A DNA stretch of 64,000 bases from Catenulispora sp. GP43 (GCF_041260665.1 NZ_JBGCCT010000044.1:1-64000), one strand, 5' to 3'. Shown: positions 25,137 through 36,175, counted from the stretch's first letter. The notes: a model not told the origin generated them from the sequence alone. Translations and numbers: made by a program.

Positions 25137-25886
25137 ATGGAAGTCACCTACGTCTGCCGGCAGGCATCGCCTCAACGCCCCAACGACGACTTCGTCCTCG
25201 CCGCCGAGCGCTTCGTCATCGTCCTGGACGGCGCCACCGGGCCCGCCGGTGTCGACTCCGGCTGCGTCCACGACGTCCCCTGGCTGGTCGCGCACCTGGC
25301 GACGAACCTCGCCGGCCGGCTTGTGCGCGAGCCGCAGGCGGCGTTGGTGGACGTCCTGCGCGAGGGCATCGCCGCGACGATGCGCGATCACGCGGGGCAG
25401 TGCGACCTGACGAATCGCGACAGTCCTTCCAGTACCGTTGCGATCCTGCGTCGCAATGCAGAGACCGTGGACTACATCGTGCTCGGCGATTCGGCGGTGG
25501 TGATCGAGCATGGCGATGGCGAACTGCTCGTCGCGCACGACGACCGCGTCGAATTCCTCGATGAATACTCCCTCGCCGCTGTCAGTCGTCTGCGTAACAC
25601 GGACGAGGGTTTCTGGATCGCGTCCAACCGTCCCGAGGCCGCCGACGAGGCGTTGGCCGGGAGCGTCCCGCTGCGGGAGGTCACCCGGGCCGCGCTCATG
25701 ACCGACGGCATCACGCGCCTGGTGGAGCGTTACGGCCGGTCGTGGCTCGATCTGCTCGATCGGCTGGAGAAGGAGGGGCCGGGGCAGCTTGTCGCCGACG
25801 TTCGCGCCGAAGAACTCGCGGCGCCGCCCGGCACGTACCGCGGCAAGCTCCATGACGACGTGACCGCCGTCTTCTGCCGCTTCTGA
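25137..25886 (+). CDS. PP2C-like serine/threonine phosphatase
   Basis: 249 aa. PNDDFVLAAERFVIVLDGAT, SSTVAILR, DYIVLGDSAVVI, ALMTDGITRLVERYG and LHDDVTAVFC follow the order of PP2C metal-binding motifs, with Asp residues for two metals. TAGGCT at 25122-25127 lies 9 bases before the ATG, so the message is nearly leaderless. It is divergent from the broken NTPase-TPR gene; such pairs suggest a signalling module whose partner has been lost. Confidence 0.82.
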   Translation: MEVTYVCRQASPQRPNDDFVLAAERFVIVLDGATGPAGVDSGCVHDVPWLVAHLATNLAGRLVREPQAALVDVLREGIAATMRDHAGQCDLTNRDSPSSTVAILRRNAETVDYIVLGDSAVVIEHGDGELLVAHDDRVEFLDEYSLAAVSRLRNTDEGFWIASNRPEAADEALAGSVPLREVTRAALMTDGITRLVERYGRSWLDLLDRLEKEGPGQLVADVRAEELAAPPGTYRGKLHDDVTAVFCRF

Positions 25887-25926
25887 TCCGATCTGGCCCG
25901 ATCCGATCTGATCGGATCTGATCCGA
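25883..25926. repeat. Nested GATCCGATC repeats and hairpins after the phosphatase gene
   Basis: TGATCCGATCTG is repeated, and GATCCGAT (25900-25907) pairs with ATCGGATC (25911-25918); TCGGATC/GATCCGA at 25912-25926 forms an alternative hairpin. The block begins at the stop codon of the phosphatase gene and may act as a terminator. Confidence 0.75.
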
Positions 25927-25989
25927 CGCCCCACGCGGAGCCTTCGAGCCTTCCCGGCGTCCGGATCTTCGTTCGTCTACCGTGGACAC

Positions 25990-26460
25990 ATGCTGGTGAC
26001 CAATCACGTCCTGTCCGGTGCGGTCATCGGGGCGGCTGTGCGGCGTCCGCTGCCGGCCTTCGCGCTCGGGGTGGCGTCGCACTTCGCGCTGGACTCGCTG
26101 CCGCACTGGGGCGACTGGGAGAGCAGGCAGCACTTCATGCGGGTCGCGGTGGCGGACGGGCTGTCCGGGCTCGCCGCCATGGGTGTCGTCACGAGTGCCG
26201 TGATGCGGACTCCGGCGAAGGGGCGCACCAGGCTCGCGGTGTCCGTGGTGCTCGGGATGGCCGGTGCGGCGTTGCCGGATCTCGACAAGCCCGCGCACAT
26301 CATCTTCAAGCGCAAGCTGTGGCCGGACGCGGTCAACCGGTTCCACAGTCGCATCCAGGACGAGGCTCCGGGGCGCTTCGTCTCGCACGAACTGGTCGCC
26401 GCCGCGACGTTCGCGGTGTCGGCGGCGGCGTTGATCAAGCGGCGTGCGGCCGTCGGATAG
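25990..26460 (+). CDS. YdjM/LexA-binding-like inner-membrane hydrolase family protein
   Basis: 156 aa. NHVLSGAVIGAA near the start and LGVASHFALDSLPHW with ALPDLDKPAHIIF carry the His/Asp pattern of the DUF457/YdjM membrane proteins, annotated as metal-dependent hydrolases. About four hydrophobic segments are present. Neighbours give no hint of role. Confidence 0.75.
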   Translation: MLVTNHVLSGAVIGAAVRRPLPAFALGVASHFALDSLPHWGDWESRQHFMRVAVADGLSGLAAMGVVTSAVMRTPAKGRTRLAVSVVLGMAGAALPDLDKPAHIIFKRKLWPDAVNRFHSRIQDEAPGRFVSHELVAAATFAVSAAALIKRRAAVG

Positions 26461-26463
26461 GGC

Positions 26464-26910
26464 TTACGCCGACGCCGGGTGTACGGGCCGGCCGCGGTCG
26501 GGCGGGGCCTGCTCCGCCGCCGATGAGGCGATGCGGACCACCTCGTCGGCGATATCCGGCTCCGGGAGGGCCGCGGCTGCCGCGGCGGGGGCCGGTTTGG
26601 GTTTGCGCGGGACGCGGGCGCCGGAGGAGCCGCCGCGGCCCGGGTACATCAGGAGGCCGTTGACCGGGTCCGGGACGGCGTCCAGGGCCGCCTTCACCAC
26701 TGTCGCGTCCCGGAAGGCGGACCAGCCGCCGACGGGGACGTCCTCGGGGAAGCAGAGCTCGAGCACCACGCCCCAGGGACGTTCGACCCAGGTCCAGTCC
26801 TGCGCGCCGTACTCCAGCGCGGTGCGGATCAGGTCACGGCCGTGCGTGTCCTTCCAAGCGGCCGCGGAGAACTCGCCGTCCGCGACCTCGATCGACCACC
26901 ATTCGCCCAC
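26464..26910 (-). CDS. Conserved actinobacterial hypothetical protein
   Basis: 148 aa beginning VGEWWSIEVADGEFSAAAWK and containing AALDAVPDPVNGLLMYPGRG, a block I know from uncharacterised actinobacterial proteins. No motif for catalysis or membrane insertion is seen. GTG at 26910 is chosen because relatives begin at this GEWWSIEV block; CATACC about 8 bases upstream could be a -10 box for a leaderless message. The C-terminal 50 residues are Pro/Ala-rich. Confidence 0.78.
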   Translation of the reverse strand: MGEWWSIEVADGEFSAAAWKDTHGRDLIRTALEYGAQDWTWVERPWGVVLELCFPEDVPVGGWSAFRDATVVKAALDAVPDPVNGLLMYPGRGGSSGARVPRKPKPAPAAAAAALPEPDIADEVVRIASSAAEQAPPDRGRPVHPASA

Positions 26911-27003
26911 CCGGCCACGGTATGCCCCCGATGGTGGGGAAAGAAGGGTTCGGCGGGCTTCCGGGCCGGCGTTCGCCACGGGCGAACAGGTTGTGTGAAA
27001 TTC

Positions 27004-28338
27004 CTATACTGAGCCGTTCGAGCCGGAGGCGCTGAGGACGCCGGCCAGGGCGTCGGCGAGCGGTTCGACGTCGGCCAGGTCCAGTTGGGCGACGGTGATG
27101 CGGATGCCGGGCGGGCTGTCGACGCGGAACCAGGCGCCGGGGGCCACCGCCCAGCCGGCCGCGAGCAGGCCGCTGACCACCACCGCCTCCTCGGGGACCG
27201 GGATCCACACGTTGATGCCGGTGGTTCCCCGGGACTCGATGCCGCGGGCGGCCAGGGCGGCGATGAGGGTCTGGCGGCGTTCGGTGTAGACGCGGGCGGC
27301 CTCCACGATCTGCGCCTCGACCGCCTCGTCCGTCCACAGCCGGTGGACCTGCGCCTGGATCAGCTGGCTGACCCAGCCCGCGCCCAGGCGGAGCCGGCCG
27401 GCCATCCGGCCGCCGGTGGTGCCGTCGGCGGCGACCACCGCGCAGCGCAGGTCGGGTCCGTAGGCCTTGGACAGGGAACGGATATGGGCCCAGTGCTCCG
27501 TGGCCCCGGCAAGGGTGTAGAGCTCGTGGTGCCGGGTGATGTCGGCGCCGTGGTCGTCCTCGATCAGCAGGACGTCGGGGTGCCGGGCCAGCAGCGCGCG
27601 CAGGGCTTCCGAGCGGCCGGCGGACACCGCGGCGCCGGTCGGGTTCTGTGCGCGGCTGGTGATGATCACCGCGCGCACGCCGCGTTTGAGGGCCGCGGTC
27701 AGGCCGGCCGGCGTCATGCCCTCGGCGTCGATCGGGACCGGGACGGCGGTCAGGTTCATGGCCGGCAGCAAGCGGTAGACGGCGCCCCAGCCCGGGTCCT
27801 CGACGGCCACCGTGTCGCCGGTGCGCAGGTGGGCGGACAGCGCGCGGTCGATGGCGTCGCCGGCGCCGAAGGTCAGCAGCAGGTCGCCGACCGGGACGCC
27901 CTCGGCGCCGAGCCGGGCGCGGGCGGTGGCTAGCAGGTCCGGCAGCATCGCCTCGCCGGCGTAAAGACGCTGCGACGCGCCGCTGGGGAACACCAGATCC
28001 GGCAGCAGGCGGCGGTCCGGGTCGCCGGTGACCAGGTCCTTCGCCCCGGGCGGGATCGGGAAGCTGAGGTTGCGCGGGGCGGTGGCCGGCTGCGCGCGCA
28101 CCCGGGTGCCGCGCCGGCCGGCGGTCTCCACTGCGCCGCGGTCGCGCAGCAGGCGGTAGGCGGCCGAGACGGTGTTGGGGTTCACCCCGAGATCGGCCGC
28201 GAGGTCCCGGATCGGCGGCAGGGCCTGGCCGGGCGGCAGGTGGCCGTCGGCGATGCCGGCCTCGATCGACGCCGCGATCTGGCTGGCGCCTCGGCCCGAG
28301 ATTTTGTACGCTGCCGGTGAGGGTGTTTGAACTACCAC
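27004..28338 (-). CDS. MocR-family regulator (GntR HTH fused to aminotransferase-like domain)
   Basis: 444 aa. The N-terminus is a GntR helix-turn-helix (LPPIRDLAADLGVNPNTVSA) and the rest is a fold-type I PLP domain with IRSLSKAYGPDLRCAVV, where the Lys of SLSKAYG is the PLP lysine. Such regulators sense PLP or amino compounds. It starts at GTG 28338, divergent from an FMN-split-barrel gene 27 bases away, so it very likely controls that gene. Confidence 0.92.
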   Translation of the reverse strand: MVVQTPSPAAYKISGRGASQIAASIEAGIADGHLPPGQALPPIRDLAADLGVNPNTVSAAYRLLRDRGAVETAGRRGTRVRAQPATAPRNLSFPIPPGAKDLVTGDPDRRLLPDLVFPSGASQRLYAGEAMLPDLLATARARLGAEGVPVGDLLLTFGAGDAIDRALSAHLRTGDTVAVEDPGWGAVYRLLPAMNLTAVPVPIDAEGMTPAGLTAALKRGVRAVIITSRAQNPTGAAVSAGRSEALRALLARHPDVLLIEDDHGADITRHHELYTLAGATEHWAHIRSLSKAYGPDLRCAVVAADGTTGGRMAGRLRLGAGWVSQLIQAQVHRLWTDEAVEAQIVEAARVYTERRQTLIAALAARGIESRGTTGINVWIPVPEEAVVVSGLLAAGWAVAPGAWFRVDSPPGIRITVAQLDLADVEPLADALAGVLSASGSNGSV

Positions 28339-28343
28339 AGTTA

Positions 28344-28357
28344 CTAGTTTGCACTAG
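28344..28357. promoter_or_regulatory. Candidate MocR operator
   Basis: CTAGT-TTGC-ACTAG is a perfect 5-4-5 inverted repeat in the 27-base divergent gap. Its place just before both starts suits direct control by the MocR protein. Confidence 0.5.
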
Positions 28358-28365
28358 GACGAAAC

Positions 28366-29160
28366 ATGACGCAAGCGGCCCCAAGTCAGACGCAGACGCA
28401 GATGCAGACGCAGAGCCAGACCACGTCCCCGAACCCCGCAGCCCCGGTCCGCGACGCCGAGACCGAGGCCTGCCTGTTCGGCCACGGTGCCGAGGGCGCC
28501 TACGAGCAGACCCCGCGCACCACCGCCACCCGCTACCAGAGCCGCGTCGGCTACGACCGCGCCGCCGTCCACGCGGTCCTGGACGAGGCGCTGGTCTGCC
28601 ACCTGGCCTTCGTCCACGAGGGCGCCCCGGTGGCCCTGCCGACGGTCCACGCCCGCTCCGGCGACCGGCTCTACGTGCACGGCTCGACCGGGGGCCGCTT
28701 CGCGCGCCTGGACGGCCGGCCGGTGAGCGTCACGGTCACCCTCTTCGACGCGCTGGTCCTGGCCCGCAGCTGGATGCACCACTCGATGGCCTTCCGCAGC
28801 GTCGTGGTCCACGGCACGGCCCGGGTCGTCGCCGACCCCGCCGAGCGCCTCGACGCCATGCGGGCCCTGATCGACCACATCGCCCCGGGCCGTACCGCCG
28901 AGTCGCGCGAGCCCACCCGCAAGGAGCTGGCGCAGACCGCGATCCTGGCGCTGGACCTGGAGCAGGTCTCGCTGAAGGCGCGCGGCGACCAGGTCGCCGA
29001 CGACGAGGAGGACCTGGCGCTGCCGTACTGGGCCGGGTCGATCCCGCTCGCGGTGACCGCCGGCGCCGCCAAGCCCGCCCCGGACCTGCTGGACGGCATA
29101 GCGCCGCCGGAGTACGCGCAGCACTACACGCGGACGCGCGCCTGCGGGTACGCGCACTGA
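28366..29160 (+). CDS. Pyridoxamine 5'-phosphate oxidase-family protein
   Basis: 264 aa. A Gln/Thr repeat (QTQTQMQTQSQT) opens the protein. The core, with YVHGSTGGRFARLDGRPVSV and VTLFDALVLARSWMHHSM, is the FMN split-barrel family and is related to the protein at 7789-8469. AGGACGAA precedes the ATG. Divergence from a PLP-binding MocR regulator suggests a link to vitamin B6 or amine metabolism, which is inference. Confidence 0.88.
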   Translation: MTQAAPSQTQTQMQTQSQTTSPNPAAPVRDAETEACLFGHGAEGAYEQTPRTTATRYQSRVGYDRAAVHAVLDEALVCHLAFVHEGAPVALPTVHARSGDRLYVHGSTGGRFARLDGRPVSVTVTLFDALVLARSWMHHSMAFRSVVVHGTARVVADPAERLDAMRALIDHIAPGRTAESREPTRKELAQTAILALDLEQVSLKARGDQVADDEEDLALPYWAGSIPLAVTAGAAKPAPDLLDGIAPPEYAQHYTRTRACGYAH

Positions 29161-29184
29161 GAGCGCACTGAGAGCGCACTGAGA
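29152..29184. repeat. 11-base tandem repeat across a stop codon
   Basis: GCGCACTGAGA occurs three times in tandem (starts 29152, 29163, 29174); the first copy contains the TGA of the FMN-binding protein gene. Each further copy would restore a stop, so it is probably neutral slippage. Confidence 0.85.
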
Positions 29185-29224
29185 TTCGGACGCTGCCAGA
29201 AGACGCCGGGCCGGCGGCGGGTGC

Positions 29225-30850
<1,626 letters not shown>

Positions 30851-30993
30851 TCAAAAGGGAGATCTGCCCCGGGTCAATGGCCGGTGGGCACACGCCACCC
30901 GGGGCGCCAGGGGCGCGCGGGTGCGGATCAAGCCTCTGCGGCGCCCCTTGAACGCCCGCTCCGCTCCGCCCTACCGCCTTACCGCGTTCCGCC

Positions 30994-31512
30994 CTACCGC
31001 GCCCCGGCCAGGGCGACCTCCGCCGCCACCGGCAGATAGTTCGGCCCCGAGAAGTCCCACCCGGCGATCACCTTCCGGTAGTGGATCGTCTCCTGGTCCG
31101 GCGCCGGGCTGGTGCGGGTGTACTCGCGGTAGCCGGCGGCGGCGCACATGCGCTGGTTCTCCCACATCATCACGTGGGTCAGGAGCCTGAGCTCGGGCAG
31201 CCAGAGCTGGCGGGCGTGCTCCTCGGCGAAGGCCAGGACGCGGCGGCCGATGCCCCGGCCCTGCAGGTCCGGGGCGACGGCGAAGTTGTCCACGTGGAGC
31301 CAGCCGTCCTCGGGGACCAGGGTCACGGTGGCGATGGCCGGGCTGCCGACCACGAACAGGCAGCCGCGGCGCATCAGGTGCGGGTAGTCGGCGTCCATCG
31401 GGGCCGGGCGGGAGCCGATGCGGTCGACGTAGTGGCGGTAGGCCGAGTGGGTGACGGCGTGGACCGCCGCGAGGTCCACCGGCACCGCGTATCGGACTCC
31501 CAGCGGCTGCAT
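30994..31512 (-). CDS. GNAT-family N-acetyltransferase
   Basis: 172 aa. LHVDNFAVAPDLQGRGIGRR is the acetyl-CoA-binding loop (motif A, Q/RxxGxG/A), and MMWENQRMCAAAGYREYTRT is the typical C-terminal block. It transfers an acetyl group to an unknown amine. AAGGAG precedes the ATG at 31512 by 10 bases; an earlier in-frame ATG at 31554 has no such site. Confidence 0.88.
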   Translation of the reverse strand: MQPLGVRYAVPVDLAAVHAVTHSAYRHYVDRIGSRPAPMDADYPHLMRRGCLFVVGSPAIATVTLVPEDGWLHVDNFAVAPDLQGRGIGRRVLAFAEEHARQLWLPELRLLTHVMMWENQRMCAAAGYREYTRTSPAPDQETIHYRKVIAGWDFSGPNYLPVAAEVALAGAR

Positions 31513-31660
31513 GATCGTGCCTCTCCTTCTCCCCGCCCCTCGACTGTTCTCCACCGCAGGCTGGCACAGGCGCGGGCGGCGTGAGGGCCGATCAGGCGTC
31601 GTTCATCAGACAAGGTGACAGTGCTGGTGAGTGGACCGGGGGGCCTGGAGGGGCCGGACC

Positions 31661-32608
31661 TCAGGCCGACAACGGCAACCGCGCGGCGTGCTCGTGCCGC
31701 TGGTCGAGCCCGAGGTTCCGGTAGATCTCCAGCGTCGCGGTGGACATGTTCAGCGTGATGAAGTGCAGCCCCGGCACCCCCTCGGCCAGCAGCCGCTCGC
31801 ACATCCGCGTCGTCCACTCGACACCGACCTCGCGCACCGCGGCCTTGTCGCCGTCCACCGCCGTCAGCGCGCGCTCCAGCTCGGCCGGGAACGCCTGCCC
31901 GGTCAGCCCGGTGATGCGCTTGATCTGCGCGACGTTGGTCACCGGCATCACGCCCGGCAGGATCGGCACGTCGCAGCCCGCCGCCGCGACCCGGTCGCGC
32001 AGCCGCAGATAGTCGTCGGTGAGGAAGAACATCTGCGTGATCGCGAAGTCCGCGCCCCGGCGGCACTTCGCCACGAAGTGCTCCACCTCCGAGTCCCAGT
32101 CGGGCGAGCGCGGGTGCATCTCCGGGAACGCCGCGACGCCCACACAGAACTCACCCGATTCCCTCACCAGATCCACAAGCTCGCTGGCATAGCTCAGGCC
32201 CTCCGGATGCGCCTGCCAGTCGCCCAGCGGGTCGCCCGGCGGGTCGCCGCGCAGCGCCAGGATGTTGCGCACGCCGGCGTCCGCGTACTGCCCGACCACG
32301 TGCCGCAGCTCGGCCACGGAGTGGTTCACCGCTGTGAGGTGCCCCACAGGGGTGAGCGTGGTCTCGGCGGCGATGCGCTCGGTGGTCTCCACCGTCTTCA
32401 TCCGGGTGGTCCCGCCCGCGCCGTACGTCACCGACACGAACGTCGGCGAGTACCCCTCCAGGCGCCGCAAAGCACGCCAGAGCTGCTGCTCCTGAGCGTC
32501 GTCCCGAGGTGGGAAGAACTCGAAGGAGTAGGAGCGCTCGCCGCGGGCCAGCAGCTCGCGGACGGTGGCGGCCCGGTCCGGCCGCACAGACGGGAGTCCC
32601 AGTGCCAT
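31661..32608 (-). CDS. metF: Methylenetetrahydrofolate reductase
   Basis: 315 aa. [44 protein letters not shown] and [20 protein letters not shown] are the family's conserved blocks, with the Glu and Asp residues that position folate and FAD. It reduces 5,10-methylene-THF to 5-methyl-THF for methionine synthesis. It is divergent from a prenyl synthase gene, an arrangement also seen in Streptomyces. Confidence 0.96.
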   Translation of the reverse strand: MALGLPSVRPDRAATVRELLARGERSYSFEFFPPRDDAQEQQLWRALRRLEGYSPTFVSVTYGAGGTTRMKTVETTERIAAETTLTPVGHLTAVNHSVAELRHVVGQYADAGVRNILALRGDPPGDPLGDWQAHPEGLSYASELVDLVRESGEFCVGVAAFPEMHPRSPDWDSEVEHFVAKCRRGADFAITQMFFLTDDYLRLRDRVAAAGCDVPILPGVMPVTNVAQIKRITGLTGQAFPAELERALTAVDGDKAAVREVGVEWTTRMCERLLAEGVPGLHFITLNMSTATLEIYRNLGLDQRHEHAARLPLSA

Positions 32609-32710
32609 GAATCCACCGTACTGAGCATGTCGCCCTTTGTAAGGCAGAGTCGCCGCACGTCCCGAGACGCGAGACACGGGCCCCGCAGGACCAGCCGTAT
32701 GGTTGTTCCC

Positions 32711-33802
32711 GTGAACCCCCTGGACCGCCACTCCCTGCGTACCCGCGTTGACGCCGCTTTGTCGGCGTTCCTGGACCGCCAGGGCGCGGCCCTGATCGCC
32801 ATGTCGCCCGAACTGGCGCCGCTGCCGACCGCGCTGCGCGAGTTCCTGGACGGCGGCAAGCTGATGCGCCCGGGGTTCTGCTACTGGGGCTGGCGCGGTG
32901 TGCTCGGCGACAGCGCGACCGCCGAGGAGGAGGACGGCATAGTCCACGCCGCCGCTTCCCTGGAACTGCTCCAGGCATCGGCGCTGATCCACGACGACTA
33001 CATGGACGACTCCGACACCCGCCGCGGCATGCCGGCCATCCACCGCCGCTTCGCCGCCGCGCACCGCGAGGCCGCCTGGGAGGGCTCCGACGCCCGGTTC
33101 GGGGCCGCGGCCGCGATCCTGCTCGGCGACGTCTGCCTGACCTGGTGCGACGAGATGTTCGCGGGCAACGGCCTGCCCGCCGAGCGGACCGCCGCGGCCC
33201 GCCGGTACTTCGACGTCATGCGCACCGAGGTGATGGCCGGGCAGTACCTCGACGTGCTCGCGCAGGCCCACGGCCTGGACGAGCCCGAGCGCGCGGCCCA
33301 GCGGGCCCAGACCGTCATCCGCTTCAAGTCCGCGAAGTACACCATCGAGCGGCCGCTGCACGTCGGCGCGATGCTGGCCGGCGGCGGCCCGGACGTCGTC
33401 GCCGCGTACTCCGCCTACGGCCTGCCGCTCGGCGAGGCGTTCCAGCTGCGCGACGACGTGCTCGGGGTGTTCGGCGACCCGGCCGCCACCGGCAAGCCGG
33501 CCGGCGACGACCTGCGCGAGGGCAAGCAGACGCTGCTGGTGGCGCTGGCCGCGGCGCGCGCCGACAGCCCGGCGGCGATCAAGACGCTGCGCGCCGAGCT
33601 CGGGAACCCCGGCCTGGACGCCGCCGGGGTCGCCGAACTGCAGGACATCATCCGCTCCACCGGCGCGCTGGACGACGTCGAGACGCGGATCGCCGCGCTG
33701 ACCGACGAGGCCCGGGCCGCCCTGGCCGCGGCGCCGATCGACGCGGAGGCCAAGGCCGTGCTGGGGGAGCTGGCGGTCATGGCGACCGCCCGCAAGAAGT
33801 AA
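32711..33802 (+). CDS. Polyprenyl (geranylgeranyl-type) diphosphate synthase
   Basis: 363 aa. The first Asp-rich motif is [16 protein letters not shown] (Asp95, Asp96, Asp99) and the second [14 protein letters not shown]; the GGKLMRPG block binds the diphosphate. It adds isopentenyl units to an allylic diphosphate; chain length cannot be fixed, though actinobacterial relatives often make C20. TATGGT at 32698-32703 lies 7 bases before the GTG at 32711, so the message is probably leaderless and the ATG at 32699 is part of the -10 box. Confidence 0.92.
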   Translation: MNPLDRHSLRTRVDAALSAFLDRQGAALIAMSPELAPLPTALREFLDGGKLMRPGFCYWGWRGVLGDSATAEEEDGIVHAAASLELLQASALIHDDYMDDSDTRRGMPAIHRRFAAAHREAAWEGSDARFGAAAAILLGDVCLTWCDEMFAGNGLPAERTAAARRYFDVMRTEVMAGQYLDVLAQAHGLDEPERAAQRAQTVIRFKSAKYTIERPLHVGAMLAGGGPDVVAAYSAYGLPLGEAFQLRDDVLGVFGDPAATGKPAGDDLREGKQTLLVALAAARADSPAAIKTLRAELGNPGLDAAGVAELQDIIRSTGALDDVETRIAALTDEARAALAAAPIDAEAKAVLGELAVMATARKK

Positions 33803-33815
33803 GCAGCCGGGGTCC

Positions 33816-34412
33816 CTAACCCTGCTGGTTCAGCCCGTCGACCACCGGCCGGCCGTGCTCGAACCCGAGCCGGGTCACCGTCGCGGTGTCCAGCCGGAAG
33901 AACCGCCCGTCCGCCGGCGGCAGCCCGAGCCAGCGGGCGCACAGGATCCGCAGCACGTGGCCGTGCGCGACCAGGCAGACATCCTCGCCCTCGCCGCCGG
34001 CCAGCATCGGCCGCACCCGCTCCAGCACCCGGTCCACCCGCGCCCCGACCTGCTCGATGGTCTCGCCGGGGTGCTCGTGGTCGCCGGGCACGACGCCGTC
34101 GTCCCACAGGTACCAGCCGGGCCGCGTCCGGTGGATCTCGTCGGTCGTCACCCCCTCGTAGCCGCCGTAGTCCCACTCCAGCAGATCGGGGTCCTCGACC
34201 GCGCCGGTCAGCCCGGCGAGCTCGGCGGTGCGCACGGCGCGCGTCAGGGGGCTGGTGTAGACGGCGCCGAAGGTGCGGCCGGCCAGGAGTTTGGCGGCGG
34301 CGCGGGCCTGGTCCTCGCCGACGGTGGTCAGCGGCAGGTCGGTCAGGCCGGTGTGGCGCCCGGAGCGGCTCCACTCGGTCTCGCCGTGGCGGAGCAAGAT
34401 CAGCTCAGACAT
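33816..34412 (-). CDS. Histidine phosphatase (phosphoglycerate mutase-like)
   Basis: 198 aa. [12 protein letters not shown] carries the nucleophilic His9 in RHGE; the second catalytic His is in [18 protein letters not shown]. The short length and sequence fit the broad-specificity phosphatase branch rather than glycolytic phosphoglycerate mutase. It converges on the prenyl synthase with 13 bases between stops. Confidence 0.92.
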   Translation of the reverse strand: MSELILLRHGETEWSRSGRHTGLTDLPLTTVGEDQARAAAKLLAGRTFGAVYTSPLTRAVRTAELAGLTGAVEDPDLLEWDYGGYEGVTTDEIHRTRPGWYLWDDGVVPGDHEHPGETIEQVGARVDRVLERVRPMLAGGEGEDVCLVAHGHVLRILCARWLGLPPADGRFFRLDTATVTRLGFEHGRPVVDGLNQQG

Positions 34413-34490
34413 GTCCCCGAGCGTAGCCGGACGCGGCGCGCCGTGCGTGACGGGCGTCGGTACGCACGATGACCTCCGGCTTCCGGCGCG

Positions 34491-35507
34491 TCAGCTCCCC
34501 GACTTGGCCGAGGCGATGGCCAAGGCGACCGCCTCGGCCATCGCCTTGGCCGCGTATCCCGCCGCGCGGTTCGCCGCCGCGTCCGCGACCGGACCGGCAG
34601 GGGCCGGCGCCGGGCGCAGCGGCGCGCGCCGCACCGGCATCGGCCTGCCGGCGGTGGGCCGCACCTGGGTGGGCGCGGTCGCGGTCGTGAAGGCCGCCAG
34701 CAGTCGGCGTGCGGTGTCCGTGAACGAGTGCAGGATCGAGTTCTCCGTGTCGCTCAGCGGGTGGCGTCCGCCGCTGCTCGCCGCGACTGCGGTGCCGGCG
34801 CGTTCGCGCGGCCACAGCGAGCCGTCCAGGAACTCTATTGCGTGCCGTCCGTCCAGGGCCGCCACGCGGCCGCCGGAGCGCCGGACCGCGCGCAGCAGGC
34901 CGGACTCGCCGTGCGCGTCGTGGGCGGCGTTGCAGTGGCCGCCGACGCGCCAGTAGGTCTCGCTGTCGACGGCCAGCAGCCGGGCCGAGGTGGACGGCCG
35001 GGGGCCGGTGGCCGGGACGCGCTCGGCCGGGGTGCGGCGGTGTGCCTCGGCGACGACCAGGTCCATCCGGTGCGGACCGCGCAGCGCCGCCACCGCCGCC
35101 GCGATCGCGCCCGGGGCCAGCGCCAGGCCGGGGTCGGCGAACACCATCGCCTTGCCGCGCGCGGCGACGGCGAGTTGTTCGCAGGCGTGCGCGTGGGCGC
35201 ACCAGCCCGGCGGCGTCGGAGAGCCCGTCAGCAGGCGCAGGCGGGGGTCGTCCATCGCCGCCTGGAGGACCAGGCGGCGGGTGAGGTCCGTGGAGCCCGC
35301 GTCCAGGAAGACGACGTCCAGCCTCGGCACCCGGATCTGGCTCAGCAGGGCCCGCACACACCGCAGGACGCGGCGTTCGTCGTTCAGGAGCGGGACGAGG
35401 ACCGAGACGGTCTCGGCGGCCGGGGGCGGATCGGCGGACAGGGCGGACGGCACAGACGGCGCGGGCAGAGCGGTCGAGGCGCCTGCCAGGTGTCGATTTC
35501 GTCCCAC
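34491..35507 (-). CDS. Family 2 glycosyltransferase-like protein
   Basis: 338 aa. VSVLVPLLNDERRVLRCVRA and LDVVFLDAGSTDLTRRLVLQ are the GT-A nucleotide-sugar-binding start of family 2 glycosyltransferases. A DGSLWPRER motif follows near residue 230. The C-terminal 80 residues are Ala/Pro/Arg-rich. The start is GTG at 35507. No membrane segment is clear. The acceptor is unknown, and nearby genes do not form a polysaccharide cluster. Confidence 0.8.
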   Translation of the reverse strand: MGRNRHLAGASTALPAPSVPSALSADPPPAAETVSVLVPLLNDERRVLRCVRALLSQIRVPRLDVVFLDAGSTDLTRRLVLQAAMDDPRLRLLTGSPTPPGWCAHAHACEQLAVAARGKAMVFADPGLALAPGAIAAAVAALRGPHRMDLVVAEAHRRTPAERVPATGPRPSTSARLLAVDSETYWRVGGHCNAAHDAHGESGLLRAVRRSGGRVAALDGRHAIEFLDGSLWPRERAGTAVAASSGGRHPLSDTENSILHSFTDTARRLLAAFTTATAPTQVRPTAGRPMPVRRAPLRPAPAPAGPVADAAANRAAGYAAKAMAEAVALAIASAKSGS

Positions 35508-35604
35508 GCGCTACAGCATCCCCACCGCGGGCCGTGATCGCAGTGTGGCGGAAAGCCGGGTGGGCCGTGAGGGTGACCGCCGGGGAACCAAACGAGCCAA
35601 AAGG

Positions 35605-35640
35605 GGCGGGACCCGCGCCCCCACAGACGCGGATCCCGCC
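35605..35640 (-). terminator. Strong terminator upstream of the glycosyltransferase gene
   Basis: A 13-bp stem with one mismatch joins 35605-35617 and 35628-35640. On the minus strand it is followed by CCCCTTTTGG. Because no annotated minus-strand gene ends here, it implies an unrecognised transcript arriving from 35640-35800. Confidence 0.7.
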
Positions 35641-36160
35641 AAGGCCGTATGGCCTTCCCTACCCCCACTGGCACCCCCACCGGGTGCGTCGGAGGCCGCG
35701 TAGAAGCAGCACATCCGATCATCCATATAGACGTTCGAGGGGGTGGGTAGGGTTGCAGTGTCACAGCGTTCTGTATGTTGCGATTTAGTAACAGCGCCCG
35801 CTGCCTCCGCCGTCCGACGTATGTGCAGGTACTCATGCCGGACCTGAGTACTAATACCCATGAGGATGTCGGTGCCATGCGCCACACTTGATGACGGCAC
35901 GCGATGGTCGCGCCACGGTGGGGAGTGTCGGGGAGGCACTGGCCGGCCGCGTGTCGCATGGGGGAAGACCCGGTCCCGTTTGATGGGGCACTGCCGACAC
36001 GGGGCGGCCAGAGCTTCGTGAAACGGGACCGGATCGGGCACGCAGGACGGCCGGCGCGGTGCCGGCCGCCTTCGAGAGCGCGGCGGCGTTGAGGGATTCC
36101 CTCCGCCGCCGTCGTCGTCTCCGCAGGCCGGCGCCTGCCGATTCACTCATTTGAGCGAGT
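35641..36160. other. Long intergenic region with structured elements, no clear gene
   Basis: From the glycosyltransferase start to the DUF6504 gene (about 830 bases) I find no convincing coding frame. Present are AAGGCC-GTAT-GGCCTT (35641-35656), a G-rich stretch on the minus strand at 35657-35690, an AT-richer block at 35720-35800, GTACTCA/TGAGTAC (35829-35851), and a 12-bp inverted repeat CCGGTCCCGTTT (35970-35981) with 36021-36032. Together with the terminator at 35605 they suggest one or more non-coding transcripts. Confidence 0.5.
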
Positions 36161-36175
36161 CTTGACCCGATTCCG

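Noticed and set aside
31620-31660. Hairpin GGCCTGGAGG/CCTCAGGCC after metF
   Set aside because: It overlaps the metF stop and has a bulge; evidence is too weak to list as a terminator.
35600-35700. Possible 6C RNA on the plus strand because of C-rich loops
   Set aside because: Loops have runs of five C at most, the two-hairpin order of 6C RNA is not met, and the T-run terminator is on the opposite strand.
35511-35733. Small minus-strand ORF starting MDDRMCCFYAASDAPGG
   Set aside because: It runs through the terminator at 35605-35640 without a stop, overlaps the glycosyltransferase start and has no ribosome site, so it is not a convincing gene.
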